NCBI GenBank assembly: GCA_050013915.1 | Contig: JBEKEI010000017.1 | Coordinates: 1-47,997, forward strand | DNA from: Roseiarcus sp050013915 | GTDB lineage: Bacteria > Pseudomonadota > Alphaproteobacteria > Rhizobiales > Beijerinckiaceae | DNA: 47,997 bases | Reading direction: 5' to 3' | Shown here: positions 1 through 7,609 of the stretch, in pieces | Position numbering within the stretch: position 1 is the stretch's first letter | Layout: every line of letters begins with the position of its first letter | Notes under the pieces: model-generated | The model's database searches: none | What the model was told of the DNA's origin: nothing | What the model saw: the letters and a program-made list of their open reading frames with translations, nothing else | Translations under genes and position numbers: made by a program

Positions 1-167
1 GCGCGCCTTTGGCGCGCACTTGACCAACCTCCCGAGGTGAAACACGCTCCGCCGTGCGAAACGATGGCCGACCTCGACCGTTGTCCAGCGGGTAGGGCGC
101 CCTCTCAGTTTCCTTGCGCAGCAGCCGCGCCGGACGCGACCGCTGCGCCCGCAATGACGCGGCGCCG

Positions 168-1271
168 TCACCCCGCAATCGCCTCGAGATAGCGCGGCAG
201 CGCCACCGCCCATGTATGCCGCGCGCGCGCCTGCGCCGCCGCTTCCGCGCCGAGCCGCCGGCGCAGGTCGTCGTCGTCGAGCAGCCGGGCGAGCGCCGCG
301 GCGACCGATTCGGCGCTGGCGCCGTCGCAGATGAGGCCGGTCCGCTCGTGGACGACCGCGTCGGCGCTGCCGCCGTCGTCGCCGGCGATCGAGGGCGCGC
401 CGTACCAGCCCGCCTCGACATAGGCGATGCCGAAGCCCTCGACCGAGGCGCCGACGCGGCGCGACGGCATCGCATGGACGTCAGCGCGGGTCAGCAGCGC
501 GGCCTTGGTCGCGGGATCGTCGATCTGGCCGAGGAAGACCACGCGGTCGGCGACGCCGAGGCTAGCCGCGAGCGCTCGCAGCCGCGCCAGATCGGCGCCG
601 GCGCCGCCGACGCAATAGACGAGGCCGGGATGGCGCAGCCTGAGCGCGGGCAAGGCGCGCAGCACCGAATCGACGCCCTTGCGCGGCTCGAGCCGCGCCA
701 GCGTCGCCACCACCGGTCCGCGGCCGGCGATCGCCGCATCGAGCGCGGCGAGCGCGGCCGGCGCGGCGGCGGGCAGATCGGCGACCGGCGGGTTGATCAC
801 CACGAGCCGCGTCGCCGTCCCGCGCGTGAACCGGTCGACGAGCGAGGCGGTGTAATGCGAGCTTGCGATGACGACGGAAACGCGCGCAAGCGCCTCGCGG
901 ATCCGCGCGGCGCGCGCCGGCGAGGGCTCGAGCGGATATTCCGTGCCATGGGCGAGCACGGCGAGCGGCGCCGCGCTCGCCGGCGTCGCGCCGACGCTCT
1001 TCCAGGAATCGGCGAACAGGCCGGTGAGGCGATCGGCCGCGATCGCGCGCGCGATCGCCCGTCGCTTCATCGCCCGGCGCAACGGCCGCAGCGCGCCGAA
1101 CCGACGGATCGGGTAGGGCCGCGCGAGTTCGGCGAGTTCGCGCGAGCGGATGTGGTCGGCGAACACTTCGACGGCGCGCCCGTCGCGCGCCAGCGCGTCC
1201 GCGAGACCGGTCATCAGGCTCTCGATCCCCCCGGGATCGGGGCTGAAGCATTGGGTGGCGAGGACGATCAA
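168..1271 (-). CDS. GT4-family glycosyltransferase
   Basis: This 367-aa protein is a GT-B fold glycosyltransferase of family 4, which transfers a sugar from a nucleotide-sugar donor, most likely in lipopolysaccharide or capsule assembly at the cytoplasmic face of the inner membrane. The N-terminus has the usual glycine-rich loop after strand 1 (CFSPDPGGIE), and the C-terminal half has the donor-binding EGFGIAYVE motif (E-x7-E) followed by GAPSIAGDDGGS. I chose a TTG start at 1271: an AGGG lies 5 nt and an AAGGA 11 nt upstream, and the conserved first strand (IVLATQCF) follows directly. The open frame continues upstream, but that part is arginine-rich shadow sequence antisense to the next gene. 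It is divergent from the O-antigen-ligase-like gene at 1473. Donor and acceptor cannot be inferred. Confidence 0.88.
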   Translation of the reverse strand: MIVLATQCFSPDPGGIESLMTGLADALARDGRAVEVFADHIRSRELAELARPYPIRRFGALRPLRRAMKRRAIARAIAADRLTGLFADSWKSVGATPASAAPLAVLAHGTEYPLEPSPARAARIREALARVSVVIASSHYTASLVDRFTRGTATRLVVINPPVADLPAAAPAALAALDAAIAGRGPVVATLARLEPRKGVDSVLRALPALRLRHPGLVYCVGGAGADLARLRALAASLGVADRVVFLGQIDDPATKAALLTRADVHAMPSRRVGASVEGFGIAYVEAGWYGAPSIAGDDGGSADAVVHERTGLICDGASAESVAAALARLLDDDDLRRRLGAEAAAQARARHTWAVALPRYLEAIAG

Positions 1272-1472
1272 GGGCGCCCTGTTCCTTGGTGCGCGTCGCG
1301 ATTGCGCGCAGCCGCGATCGGGAGCGCTGTATAGGCGAGTTCGCCCGCCGACGCGAACCCGGGCCGGCCGGCGCTTATTGGACATCCCGGCAATCTGGGA
1401 TACGAAGGCGCCCGGGGTGGCCGGCGCGCCCGGGCCGGCCGCAGGTCGCCTCGACCGCATGCTGGGACCGGA

Positions 1473-2741
1473 ATGCTCGCCTCCATCCAACGCATCGACT
1501 GGAAGGCCGTCGATTGGCGCGCATTCGCCGAGCCGCTGGCGATCCTCTCGCCGCTCGCGCTGATCGTCGGCGGCCAGGAAGTCGTGATGGCCGGCGTCGC
1601 GCTGCTGTTCGTCGCCCATTGCTGGCGCCTGCGCGACTTCTCCTGGATGCGCGAGCCCTGGTTCGCGGCGCTGCTGGCGCTCTGGGCCTACGGGCTGATG
1701 CGCACGATCCTGTTCGAGCCGACCGCGACCGGCGTGCTGGTCGGGCTGCACTGGATTCATTTCGGCGTCTACGCCGCCGCGCTCGCGCGCTGGATCCTGC
1801 CCGACCCGCGCGCGCGCGACCGGCTGCTCTACGCCACCGCCATCGCGCTGACCTTCTTCGCCTGCGACAGCCTGATGCAATATTTCGTCGGCTTCGACAT
1901 CATCGGCCGGCCGGCCTGGTCGACCCGGCTGACCAGCGTGTTCGGCAAGCCCTTCGTCGGCATCGAGATCGCCTGGCTCTATCTGCCTGCGATGCTCGGC
2001 CTCTGGCAGAAGGGAAGAGGGACGTGGGCGGCGGCGTTCGGCTGCCTCTGCGCGGCGGCGGTGATCCTCAGCGGCGACCGCATGGGGCTCATCGTCCTCA
2101 TCGCGAGCGGGCTGCTGACCGGCCTGTTCACGCGTGCGCTGCGCCGGCCGCTGCTGATATTCCTGCCGGCCGTCGCGCTGGTCGGCGGCGCGGCGCTGAC
2201 GCTGAGCCCGACGATGTATCAGCGCCAGGTCGGCTCGACGCTCGACGTGATCGCCCATCTCGACCGGTCGCACTACGGCCTGATCTTCCGGACCGGCTTC
2301 GCGATCGCACGCGACCATCCGATCTTCGGCGTCGGCGTGCACCGCTACCAGGCGGTCTGCCTCGACGAGCGCTACGGTCCGGCGCTGGTCGGCCCGGCCG
2401 CGCTGCCGCGCTGCGAGGGCCATCCGCACAACGTCTATCTGCAGTGGCTGGCCGAGACCGGCGCCGTCGGCCTCGCCGGCTATTGCGCGTTCATGGCCCT
2501 GTCGCTCGCCGCGATCTGGCGCGGCGCGCGCGGCGCCGCCGCCGACGCGGTCCTGCACGGCCTCGCCGCCGCTCTCGTCTTGCGTTTCTGGCCGCTTTCG
2601 GCGGGAACGAGCTTCTATTCGACCTGGTCGGCCGAACCCCTGTTCCTGCTGCTCGGCTGGGCGCTGAGCTATTGCCCGCCGCTGCGGTTCGGTTCCGCGC
2701 GCGCGGGCGCCGCCGAGCGTGAGACGCTCCATGCCTCCTGA
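1473..2741 (+). CDS. O-antigen ligase/polymerase family membrane protein
   Basis: A 422-aa polytopic membrane protein of the WaaL/Wzy superfamily, which joins or polymerises polysaccharide on a lipid carrier at the periplasmic face. About ten hydrophobic segments are visible. A long hydrophilic loop near residues 255-320 carries an Arg-rich stretch and ends in HPHNVYLQWLAETG; the HxHN(x)YLQ signature is typical of the Wzy_C/O-antigen ligase domain. The family is usually 400-450 aa, so it looks complete. Its stop overlaps the start of the following glycosyltransferase (ATG at 2731, stop ending 2741), which suggests co-transcription and coupling. Whether it acts as ligase or polymerase cannot be decided from sequence. 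Confidence 0.85.
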   Translation: MLASIQRIDWKAVDWRAFAEPLAILSPLALIVGGQEVVMAGVALLFVAHCWRLRDFSWMREPWFAALLALWAYGLMRTILFEPTATGVLVGLHWIHFGVYAAALARWILPDPRARDRLLYATAIALTFFACDSLMQYFVGFDIIGRPAWSTRLTSVFGKPFVGIEIAWLYLPAMLGLWQKGRGTWAAAFGCLCAAAVILSGDRMGLIVLIASGLLTGLFTRALRRPLLIFLPAVALVGGAALTLSPTMYQRQVGSTLDVIAHLDRSHYGLIFRTGFAIARDHPIFGVGVHRYQAVCLDERYGPALVGPAALPRCEGHPHNVYLQWLAETGAVGLAGYCAFMALSLAAIWRGARGAAADAVLHGLAAALVLRFWPLSAGTSFYSTWSAEPLFLLLGWALSYCPPLRFGSARAGAAERETLHAS

Positions 2742-3486
2742 GCCTGCGCCGCGCGCCGTTCCCGAGGACGTCACGGTCTGCGTGACCAGTTGCGGACGTC
2801 CCGATCTGCTCGCGCGCACGCTCGAAAGCTTCGGCCGCTTCAACCCCGGCGGCAGGATCGTCATTTCCGAGGATTGCGCGGATCCCGCGATCGTGGCGGC
2901 GGTGACGGCGGCCCATCCCGACGCGACGGTCCTTTCGGGGCCGGAGCGGATCGGCCAGATGCGTTCGATCGACCGCCTGTTCGGCGTCGTCGCGACGCCC
3001 TACCTCTTCCATTGCGAGGACGACTGGCGGTTCGACGGGCCAGTGGACTGGGCCGCTGCGCGCGCCATCCTCGCCGCGCGCGACGACGTCGCCAACGTCC
3101 CCGTTCGCGCCTTCTCCGAGATCAAGGAGAAATACCGCCGGCGGTCGGACGCGCTGAGCCTGGCGGGCGCGGACTTCCGGCTGATGCGTCTCGACGCCCA
3201 TCCCGAATTCTTCGGCTGGTCCAACGGGCCGGGCCTGATGCGGACCGCGCTCTATCACGCCTATGCGCCGTTCGGCCGCATGCGACACGACCAGATGTCG
3301 GCGCTGATCAAGCGCGACGGCCGCCGCGAGGCCTATCTGGTGCCCGGCGTCGCCCATCACATCGGCCAGCGCCGCAACGTCACCGACCCGACGACGCCGC
3401 CGCGGCCGAGGTCAAAGGCCGCCAAATGGCTGCGCTGGCTGAAGAAGCGGCTCTACTACGCGGGTCTGCGCGAGCAGCCCTATTGA
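2731..3486 (+). CDS. GT2-like glycosyltransferase (GT-A fold)
   Basis: A 251-aa protein resembling GT-A fold glycosyltransferases: it begins with VTVCVTSCGRPDLLARTLES (strand 1 and loop) and continues to a FHCEDDWRF segment at about residues 93-101, in the position of the metal-binding DxD motif. The rest (SNGPGLMRTALY, then MRHDQM) fits acceptor-side elements. The C-terminus is basic (KAAKWLRWLKKRLYY), compatible with membrane association. ATG 2731 was preferred over an in-frame GTG at 2719 because both lie inside the upstream gene and only the ATG is a canonical codon; neither has a strong Shine-Dalgarno. It overlaps the O-antigen-ligase-like gene by 11 nt and the next glycosyltransferase by a TTGA junction, so all three are probably one unit. 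Substrate unknown. Confidence 0.8.
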   Translation: MPPEPAPRAVPEDVTVCVTSCGRPDLLARTLESFGRFNPGGRIVISEDCADPAIVAAVTAAHPDATVLSGPERIGQMRSIDRLFGVVATPYLFHCEDDWRFDGPVDWAAARAILAARDDVANVPVRAFSEIKEKYRRRSDALSLAGADFRLMRLDAHPEFFGWSNGPGLMRTALYHAYAPFGRMRHDQMSALIKRDGRREAYLVPGVAHHIGQRRNVTDPTTPPRPRSKAAKWLRWLKKRLYYAGLREQPY

Positions 3487-4259
3487 GCCCGCCCGAACCG
3501 CCGTCCGCGATCGCGCTCAGCGTGCTGATCCGCACCAAGAACGAGGCCGACCGGCTCGCGCGCACGCTTGCCGCCGCGCTGCCGCTCGGCGCCGAAATCG
3601 TCGTCCTCGACGCCGGCTCGACCGACGATACGGTCGCGATCGCCCACGCTTACGGCGCGCGGGTGATCGAGAATCCCTGGCCCGGATTCGGCCCCCAGCG
3701 CCATTTCGGCGAGGCGCGGTGCGGCCATGACTTCATCTTCTCGCTCGACGCCGACGAGGTCCTGACGCCCGAACTGGTCGGCGAGATCCGGGCGGCGTTT
3801 CTGGGCGGCGCGCCGCCGCGGCTGATGATCGTGCGCAAGGCGGTGGTGTTCCCCCACCACGACCGGCCGCCGCCCTGGCCGTTCTGTCACGAGCAGATCC
3901 TGATCTACGATCGCCGGATCGCCCGCACGGGCCCCAATCCGAACTGGGACAAGCTGGAGATCGCGGTCGGCGAGGCGCCCGTCCGGCTGACCAATCCGCT
4001 GTGGCACTACAGCCTGAGAGACCTCAACCACGCGGTGTCGAAGGCGCTGATGGTCGCCCGGCTCGCCGCGGAGACCCAGCCGGCGCGCTCGCGGTTGGCG
4101 CTCGGGCTGCGGCTGCCGCTGGAATTTCCCGTCGCCTTCGTGAAATATTATCTGGTTCGCCGTTACTTTCTGGCGGGCTTCGACGGCCTCGTCTACGGGA
4201 TCGTCGGCGCCTTCAGCCGCTTCATCCGGATTGCGATGATGGCGGAGCGGGCGCGATAG
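3483..4259 (+). CDS. GT2 glycosyltransferase, WaaE/KdtX-like
   Basis: A 258-aa GT2 glycosyltransferase. It has the family hallmarks IRTKNEADRL, EIVVLDAGSTDDTV and FSLDADEVLTPEL (DAD metal-binding site at about residue 87), then the PPWPFCHEQILIYDRR stretch and WHYSLRDLNHAVSKA, which resemble LPS-core glycosyltransferases of the WaaE/KdtX type. A hydrophobic C-terminal region (residues about 215-250) could sit against the membrane. The start is inferred as TTG at 3483, overlapping the previous stop (TTGA); no alternative ATG precedes the conserved strand. It is the last gene of the polysaccharide unit; tRNA-Pro follows 57 nt later. Function is assigned to family only. Confidence 0.85.
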   Translation: MSPPEPPSAIALSVLIRTKNEADRLARTLAAALPLGAEIVVLDAGSTDDTVAIAHAYGARVIENPWPGFGPQRHFGEARCGHDFIFSLDADEVLTPELVGEIRAAFLGGAPPRLMIVRKAVVFPHHDRPPPWPFCHEQILIYDRRIARTGPNPNWDKLEIAVGEAPVRLTNPLWHYSLRDLNHAVSKALMVARLAAETQPARSRLALGLRLPLEFPVAFVKYYLVRRYFLAGFDGLVYGIVGAFSRFIRIAMMAERAR

Positions 4260-4316
4260 GGGGTCGCCGGCGGGGTTGTCGCCGCGGGTCGCCCATGTTA
4301 GCCACCAGGGGTCAGG

Positions 4317-4393
4317 CGGGGCATAGCGCAGCCCGGTAGCGCGGAAGTTTTGGGTACTTCAGGTCGCAGGTTCGAATCCTGCTGCCCCGACCA
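4317..4393 (+). tRNA. tRNA-Pro(UGG)
   Basis: A 77-nt cloverleaf can be drawn by hand. The acceptor stem CGGGGCA (4317-4323) pairs with TGCCCCG (4383-4389), with discriminator A and an encoded CCA (4391-4393). The anticodon stem GAAGT/ACTTC (4344-4348, 4356-4360) closes a 7-nt loop with anticodon TGG at 4351-4353. The T-arm loop is GTTCGAATC. A C1-G72 first pair is the usual feature of bacterial proline tRNAs. Confidence 0.96.
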
Positions 4394-4405
4394 CTGGAGC
4401 CGACG

Positions 4406-4708
4406 ATGACCGCACGAATTTACCAGCCGGCCCGCACCGCGATGCAATCGGGCCAGGCCAAGGACAAGTGGCTGCTCGAATTCGAGCCCGAGCGGCCGCG
4501 CCAGATCGAGCCGCTGATGGGCTGGACGAGTTCGATGGACATGAAGTCCCAGATCAAGCTGCGCTTCGACAGTCGCGACGAGGCGATCGCCTACGCCCGG
4601 CGCAACGGGATCGTCTACCGGGTCGAGCAGCCCAAGGTCGCCGCGCGCAAGATCGTGTCCTATTCCGACAATTTCCGCACCAACCGCGCCGTTCCCTGGT
4701 CGCACTAG
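4406..4708 (+). CDS. NDUFS4-type NADH dehydrogenase accessory subunit (ETC complex I subunit conserved region)
   Basis: A 100-aa protein matching the ETC complex I subunit family (the bacterial counterpart of mitochondrial NDUFS4, 18 kDa). Recognisable elements are MTARIYQPAR at the N-terminus, WLLEFEP, the PLMGWTSSMDM segment, LRFDSRDEAIAYARRNG, and the C-terminal SYSDNFRTNRAVPWSH. In alphaproteobacteria this is an accessory subunit on the peripheral arm of complex I. The length is normal for bacterial members. It lies 12 nt after tRNA-Pro and 21 nt before tRNA-Arg, with a GC-rich palindrome (4713-4726) after the stop but no T-run. There is no signal peptide, as expected for a cytoplasmic-side subunit. 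Confidence 0.93.
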   Translation: MTARIYQPARTAMQSGQAKDKWLLEFEPERPRQIEPLMGWTSSMDMKSQIKLRFDSRDEAIAYARRNGIVYRVEQPKVAARKIVSYSDNFRTNRAVPWSH

Positions 4709-4729
4709 CGGCGCCGGCGCGCCGGCTCA

Positions 4730-4806
4730 GGCTCCGTAGCTCAGCGGGATAGAGCAGCCGCCTTCTAAGCGGCAGGTCGCAGGTTCGAGCCCTGCCGGAG
4801 TCGCCA
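4730..4806 (+). tRNA. tRNA-Arg(UCU)
   Basis: A 77-nt tRNA. The acceptor stem GGCTCCG (4730-4736) pairs with CGGAGTC (4796-4802, one G-T pair), followed by G and an encoded CCA (4804-4806). The anticodon stem GCCGC/GCGGC closes loop CTTCTAA with anticodon TCT at 4764-4766. The T-loop is GTTCGAGCC. The D-arm and variable loop lengths are ordinary. Confidence 0.96.
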
Positions 4807-5280
4807 GCGGAAGCCCCGCACGTCGCCGTTGCCGGCCGAGGATCGTCCCGGGCGACGACGCGGGCGTCGCGCTTAGCCGTGTCGAGGATCGCAATCGGGC
4901 GCCGCCCTCTCGATCGAGGGCTGGACCTCAGGGGGCGACGCCCCCGAAAAGACCGGCCGGCGATCCTCTGACTGGGAGGCGGTCCGGCAGGCGCGCCCCA
5001 TGGCGGACTCGAGCTTCCATCCGGGGACCGCCGCCCTGCCTTGCCGCCGCCATCGCGCTCCCGACAAGAAGGCTCACGATGGCCTCAAAGATTTCGAGGA
5101 GATTCTTAGACTAAAGTCCATAACGGCATGGCGTCGTCTCACAAACATTTGAAGTATACGGCCTTCGCGACATTCTATCGTCCACCGAGGTCGACGCTGG
5201 ATGTCTGACGTCGGCGAAACTGACGGGGCGTCGTGTGCGAATGCACGGACGGATCGCGTCAAGGCGTAAGGGAGGACGAC
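4807..5280. other. 474-bp gene-free spacer between tRNA-Arg and the ABC importer
   Basis: No credible coding sequence is visible here. The first half is GC-rich and without clear structure. From about 5090 to 5180 the sequence becomes markedly AT-richer than its surroundings, as expected for a promoter region. A weak sigma70-like pair (TTGAAG at 5149, TTCTAT at 5173, 18-nt spacing) can be picked out but matches poorly. The 3' end carries a good Shine-Dalgarno (GGGAGGA) just before the ATG at 5281. I looked for a second copy of the tRNA-Arg 3' end that would mark an integration site and did not see one. Confidence 0.5.
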
Positions 5281-6627
5281 ATGGCGATCAGGATCGGCGA
5301 TGACGGTGTATCACGCAGAGCGCTGCTGAAAGGCGGCATGGGCCTGGCAGGTGTGTTGGTCTTGCCGGTCGGCGGTCTTGAATCGGCGCTCGCGGATGAA
5401 GCGCCCGTCGGGACCTATCCGGCGGGCGTTGCGGGCTCTTCGGTATTCGTCGGCATCTGCGCTCCGCGCACGGGCACTTACGCGGCGCAGGGCGAGGACG
5501 AAATCAAGGGATACCAACTCGCCATCGAACACATCAATTCCGGCGACGAATTGATCAGGAAGATCTCGCCCAAGACGACGAAGGGAGTCCTGGGCAAGGA
5601 AGTCAAATACGGAATCGCCGACAGTCAGGCCAAGCCCAATACCGCAGTCGAATCGGACTCGAATTTCATCACCCAAAACAAGGCCATCATGATCACCGGC
5701 TCCGTTTCGAGCGCGGTGGCCGTGGCGATCAACAAACTCGCCGACAGAGAGAAGGTGATCTATCTGCCCGGCATCAGCGGCTCGAACGATACGACCGGCA
5801 AGGACTGCGGCCGCTACTCGTTCCGCGAATGTTTTTACGCACAGACCGCCGCTCAGGCAATCGCGCCCGTGATGATCAAGACCTTCGGCAAGAGCAAGAA
5901 GATCGCGTTTTTGACGCCCGACTACACTTATGGGCACACGGTGCGTCAGTCGATGGAAGACGCGCTGAAGACCCAAGGCGCGTGGACCGTCGCGACCAAC
6001 CAGGTCTCCCCGCTCGGCACGACCGATTTTTCGACCTATCTGCTCAATGTCGCCAACAGCGGCGCCGACGTCGTGATCAACATCAACTTCGGTCGCGATG
6101 CGGTTCAATCGGTCAAGCAGGCGCAGCAATTCGGCATCCTCGCAAAGATGAAGCTCGTCGTCCCCTATTACACGCCCTTCCTCGCCGACGAAGTCGGCGC
6201 CGACGTGATGCAAGGCGTTCTGGCCGCGACCGACTATTGGTGGACGCTCCAGGACAAATATCCGCTGGCGAAAATGTTCAACGCCGCGTTCAAGGCCAAA
6301 TACGGCTCGTACCCGGAATGGGGCGCCAACGCGGCGTATATGCAGGTGGCCATGTGGGCCGACGCCGTCGAGCGCGCCGGCGCCTTCTATCCGCCCGACG
6401 TGATCAAGTCCTACGAGAAGGGCGTCACCGTGGACTCCACCGTCGGCCCGGTCCATTTCCGTCCCGAAGACCACCAACTCGTCAGGCCGGTCATCATCGT
6501 CCAGGGCAAGAAGGCGGCGGATATGAAAGGCAAGGACGATTTCTTCGACATCGTCGAGATCGTCGACGCCGGGCCGTTGATGCAGAAGCCCGATGCCTTC
6601 GGTTGCAAGCTCGGCGACTACATCTGA
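5281..6627 (+). CDS. ABC importer substrate-binding protein, branched-chain amino acid/amide type, Tat-exported
   Basis: A 448-aa type I periplasmic binding protein of the Leu/Ile/Val-amide family (Peripla_BP_6). The N-terminus has a twin-arginine signal, SRRALLKGG at residues 11-19, a hydrophobic stretch and a likely cleavage near ALADEAP. The mature part contains GICAPRTGTYAAQG, the ligand-loop region ITGSVSSAVAVAI, then IAFLTPDYTYGHTVRQS and GTTDFSTYLLNV, all standard for the fold. ATG 5281 has GGGAGGA 6-7 nt upstream; the frame extends further 5' but without a better signal. It is followed by the two permease and two ATPase modules of the same importer. A terminator-like hairpin (6652-6687) separates it from them, which probably makes this the most abundant component. 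The ligand could be a branched-chain amino acid, amide or urea. Confidence 0.92.
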   Translation: MAIRIGDDGVSRRALLKGGMGLAGVLVLPVGGLESALADEAPVGTYPAGVAGSSVFVGICAPRTGTYAAQGEDEIKGYQLAIEHINSGDELIRKISPKTTKGVLGKEVKYGIADSQAKPNTAVESDSNFITQNKAIMITGSVSSAVAVAINKLADREKVIYLPGISGSNDTTGKDCGRYSFRECFYAQTAAQAIAPVMIKTFGKSKKIAFLTPDYTYGHTVRQSMEDALKTQGAWTVATNQVSPLGTTDFSTYLLNVANSGADVVININFGRDAVQSVKQAQQFGILAKMKLVVPYYTPFLADEVGADVMQGVLAATDYWWTLQDKYPLAKMFNAAFKAKYGSYPEWGANAAYMQVAMWADAVERAGAFYPPDVIKSYEKGVTVDSTVGPVHFRPEDHQLVRPVIIVQGKKAADMKGKDDFFDIVEIVDAGPLMQKPDAFGCKLGDYI

Positions 6628-6651
6628 AACGAAACCGTATCCGTGACGCTT

Positions 6652-6687
6652 TCGCCGCCGGGCTCTGTCGTCCCGGCGGCGATTTTT
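6652..6687 (+). terminator. Intrinsic terminator/attenuator between binding-protein and permease genes
   Basis: An 11-bp perfect GC-rich stem (6652-6662 with 6672-6682, TCGCCGCCGGG/CCCGGCGGCGA) closes a 9-nt loop and is followed at once by TTTTT (6683-6687). This is the layout of a Rho-independent terminator. Because the importer continues downstream on the same strand, it most likely gives partial termination or protects the upstream mRNA 3' end. Confidence 0.82.
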
Positions 6688-6733
6688 GGTTGACCGAGTT
6701 GGGGCTGCGTCGCGGCTCCGGGGGGCGGGGCGT

Positions 6734-7609
6734 TTGATCAACTGGGCGAATCTGGTATCGCAGATGTTCAATGGCCTGGTTCTCGGCGCGCTGCTCGCCT
6801 TGATCAGTTCCGGGCTCACCATCATTTACGGCACGCTGGGGGTACTCAATCTCGCGCATGGCGCCTTGTTCACGTTGGGCGGCTATGCCGGCTGGGTCGT
6901 GTTCCAGGCGACCGGCTCCTACAGCCTGGCGGTCGGCGGCGGCGCGTTGTTCGTGCTGGCCGCCGGCCTGGTGATCGAAAGGGGTCTCATCCGCTTCTTC
7001 TACGATCGGCCGCCGGAAGATCAGATCCTCGTCACTTTCGGGCTCGGCATCGTCATCGTCGAACTGATACGCCTCGCCTTCGGCAGCCTGTCGCGCACGG
7101 TCGACACGCCCTCCTGGGCGAGCGGAGTCACCTCGCTCGGCTTCATGATCTATCCGACCTACCGCCTCGCCGTCGTCGGCATCGTCGCCGTGGCGTTGCT
7201 GGGTCTCTACGTCGTGCTCTATCGCACCCGGCTCGGCATGATCGTGCGCGCCGGCATCGAAGACGCCGGGATGGTCGGCGCCCTGGGCATCAACGTCGAC
7301 CGCGTCTTCATGGCGGTGTTCGGAATCGGCGCGATGGCCGCGGGCTTCGCGGGCATCGTCAACGCGCCGGTCGCGCCGATCACGCCCGACATCGGCGACG
7401 ACATCCTCGTCGAGACCTTCGTCGTCGTGGTCATCGGCGGCGTCGGTTCGTTCCCGGGCGCCGTGCTCGGCGGGTTGATCGCAGGGGAAATCCTCAGCAT
7501 CACCTCGATGTTCGATCCCTCCTATTCCCAGGTCATGCTGTTCGCGGCGATGACGATCGTGCTGGTGACGAGACCGCATGGTCTGCTCGGTTCGCAGGGG
7601 CGCGCGTGA
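6734..7609 (+). CDS. livH: Branched-chain amino acid/amide ABC transporter permease, LivH type
   Basis: A 291-aa inner-membrane permease of the BPD_transp_2 (LivH) family, with about eight hydrophobic segments. Characteristic stretches are GLVLGALLALISSGLTIIYG and GVLNLAHGALFTLGGY near the N-terminus, the cytoplasmic coupling segment RTRLGMIVRAGIEDAGMVGA (about residues 169-190), and VVVIGGVGSFPGAVLGGLIA near the C-terminus. I place the start at TTG 6734 because a G-rich tract precedes it and the protein then begins where family members do; an ATG ten codons further in would also work, and an upstream TTG at 6686 is less likely. The stop overlaps the next gene's GTG (GTGA). With the fused partner it forms the transmembrane pore of the importer. 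Confidence 0.9.
   Translation: MINWANLVSQMFNGLVLGALLALISSGLTIIYGTLGVLNLAHGALFTLGGYAGWVVFQATGSYSLAVGGGALFVLAAGLVIERGLIRFFYDRPPEDQILVTFGLGIVIVELIRLAFGSLSRTVDTPSWASGVTSLGFMIYPTYRLAVVGIVAVALLGLYVVLYRTRLGMIVRAGIEDAGMVGALGINVDRVFMAVFGIGAMAAGFAGIVNAPVAPITPDIGDDILVETFVVVVIGGVGSFPGAVLGGLIAGEILSITSMFDPSYSQVMLFAAMTIVLVTRPHGLLGSQGRA

Noticed and set aside
4713..4726. GC-rich palindrome GCCGGC-GC-GCCGGC as a terminator after the complex I subunit
   Set aside because: No T-run follows and tRNA-Arg begins 3 nt later; such palindromes are frequent by chance at this GC content.
5149..5178. Sigma70 promoter TTGAAG/TTCTAT upstream of the importer
   Set aside because: The -10 matches only about half the consensus and spacing is 18 nt; too weak to call as a feature, mentioned only within the spacer entry.
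5311..6825. A roughly 500-codon minus-strand open frame across the binding-protein gene
   Set aside because: It is the complement of the well-supported Tat-exported binding protein and has no recognisable domain.
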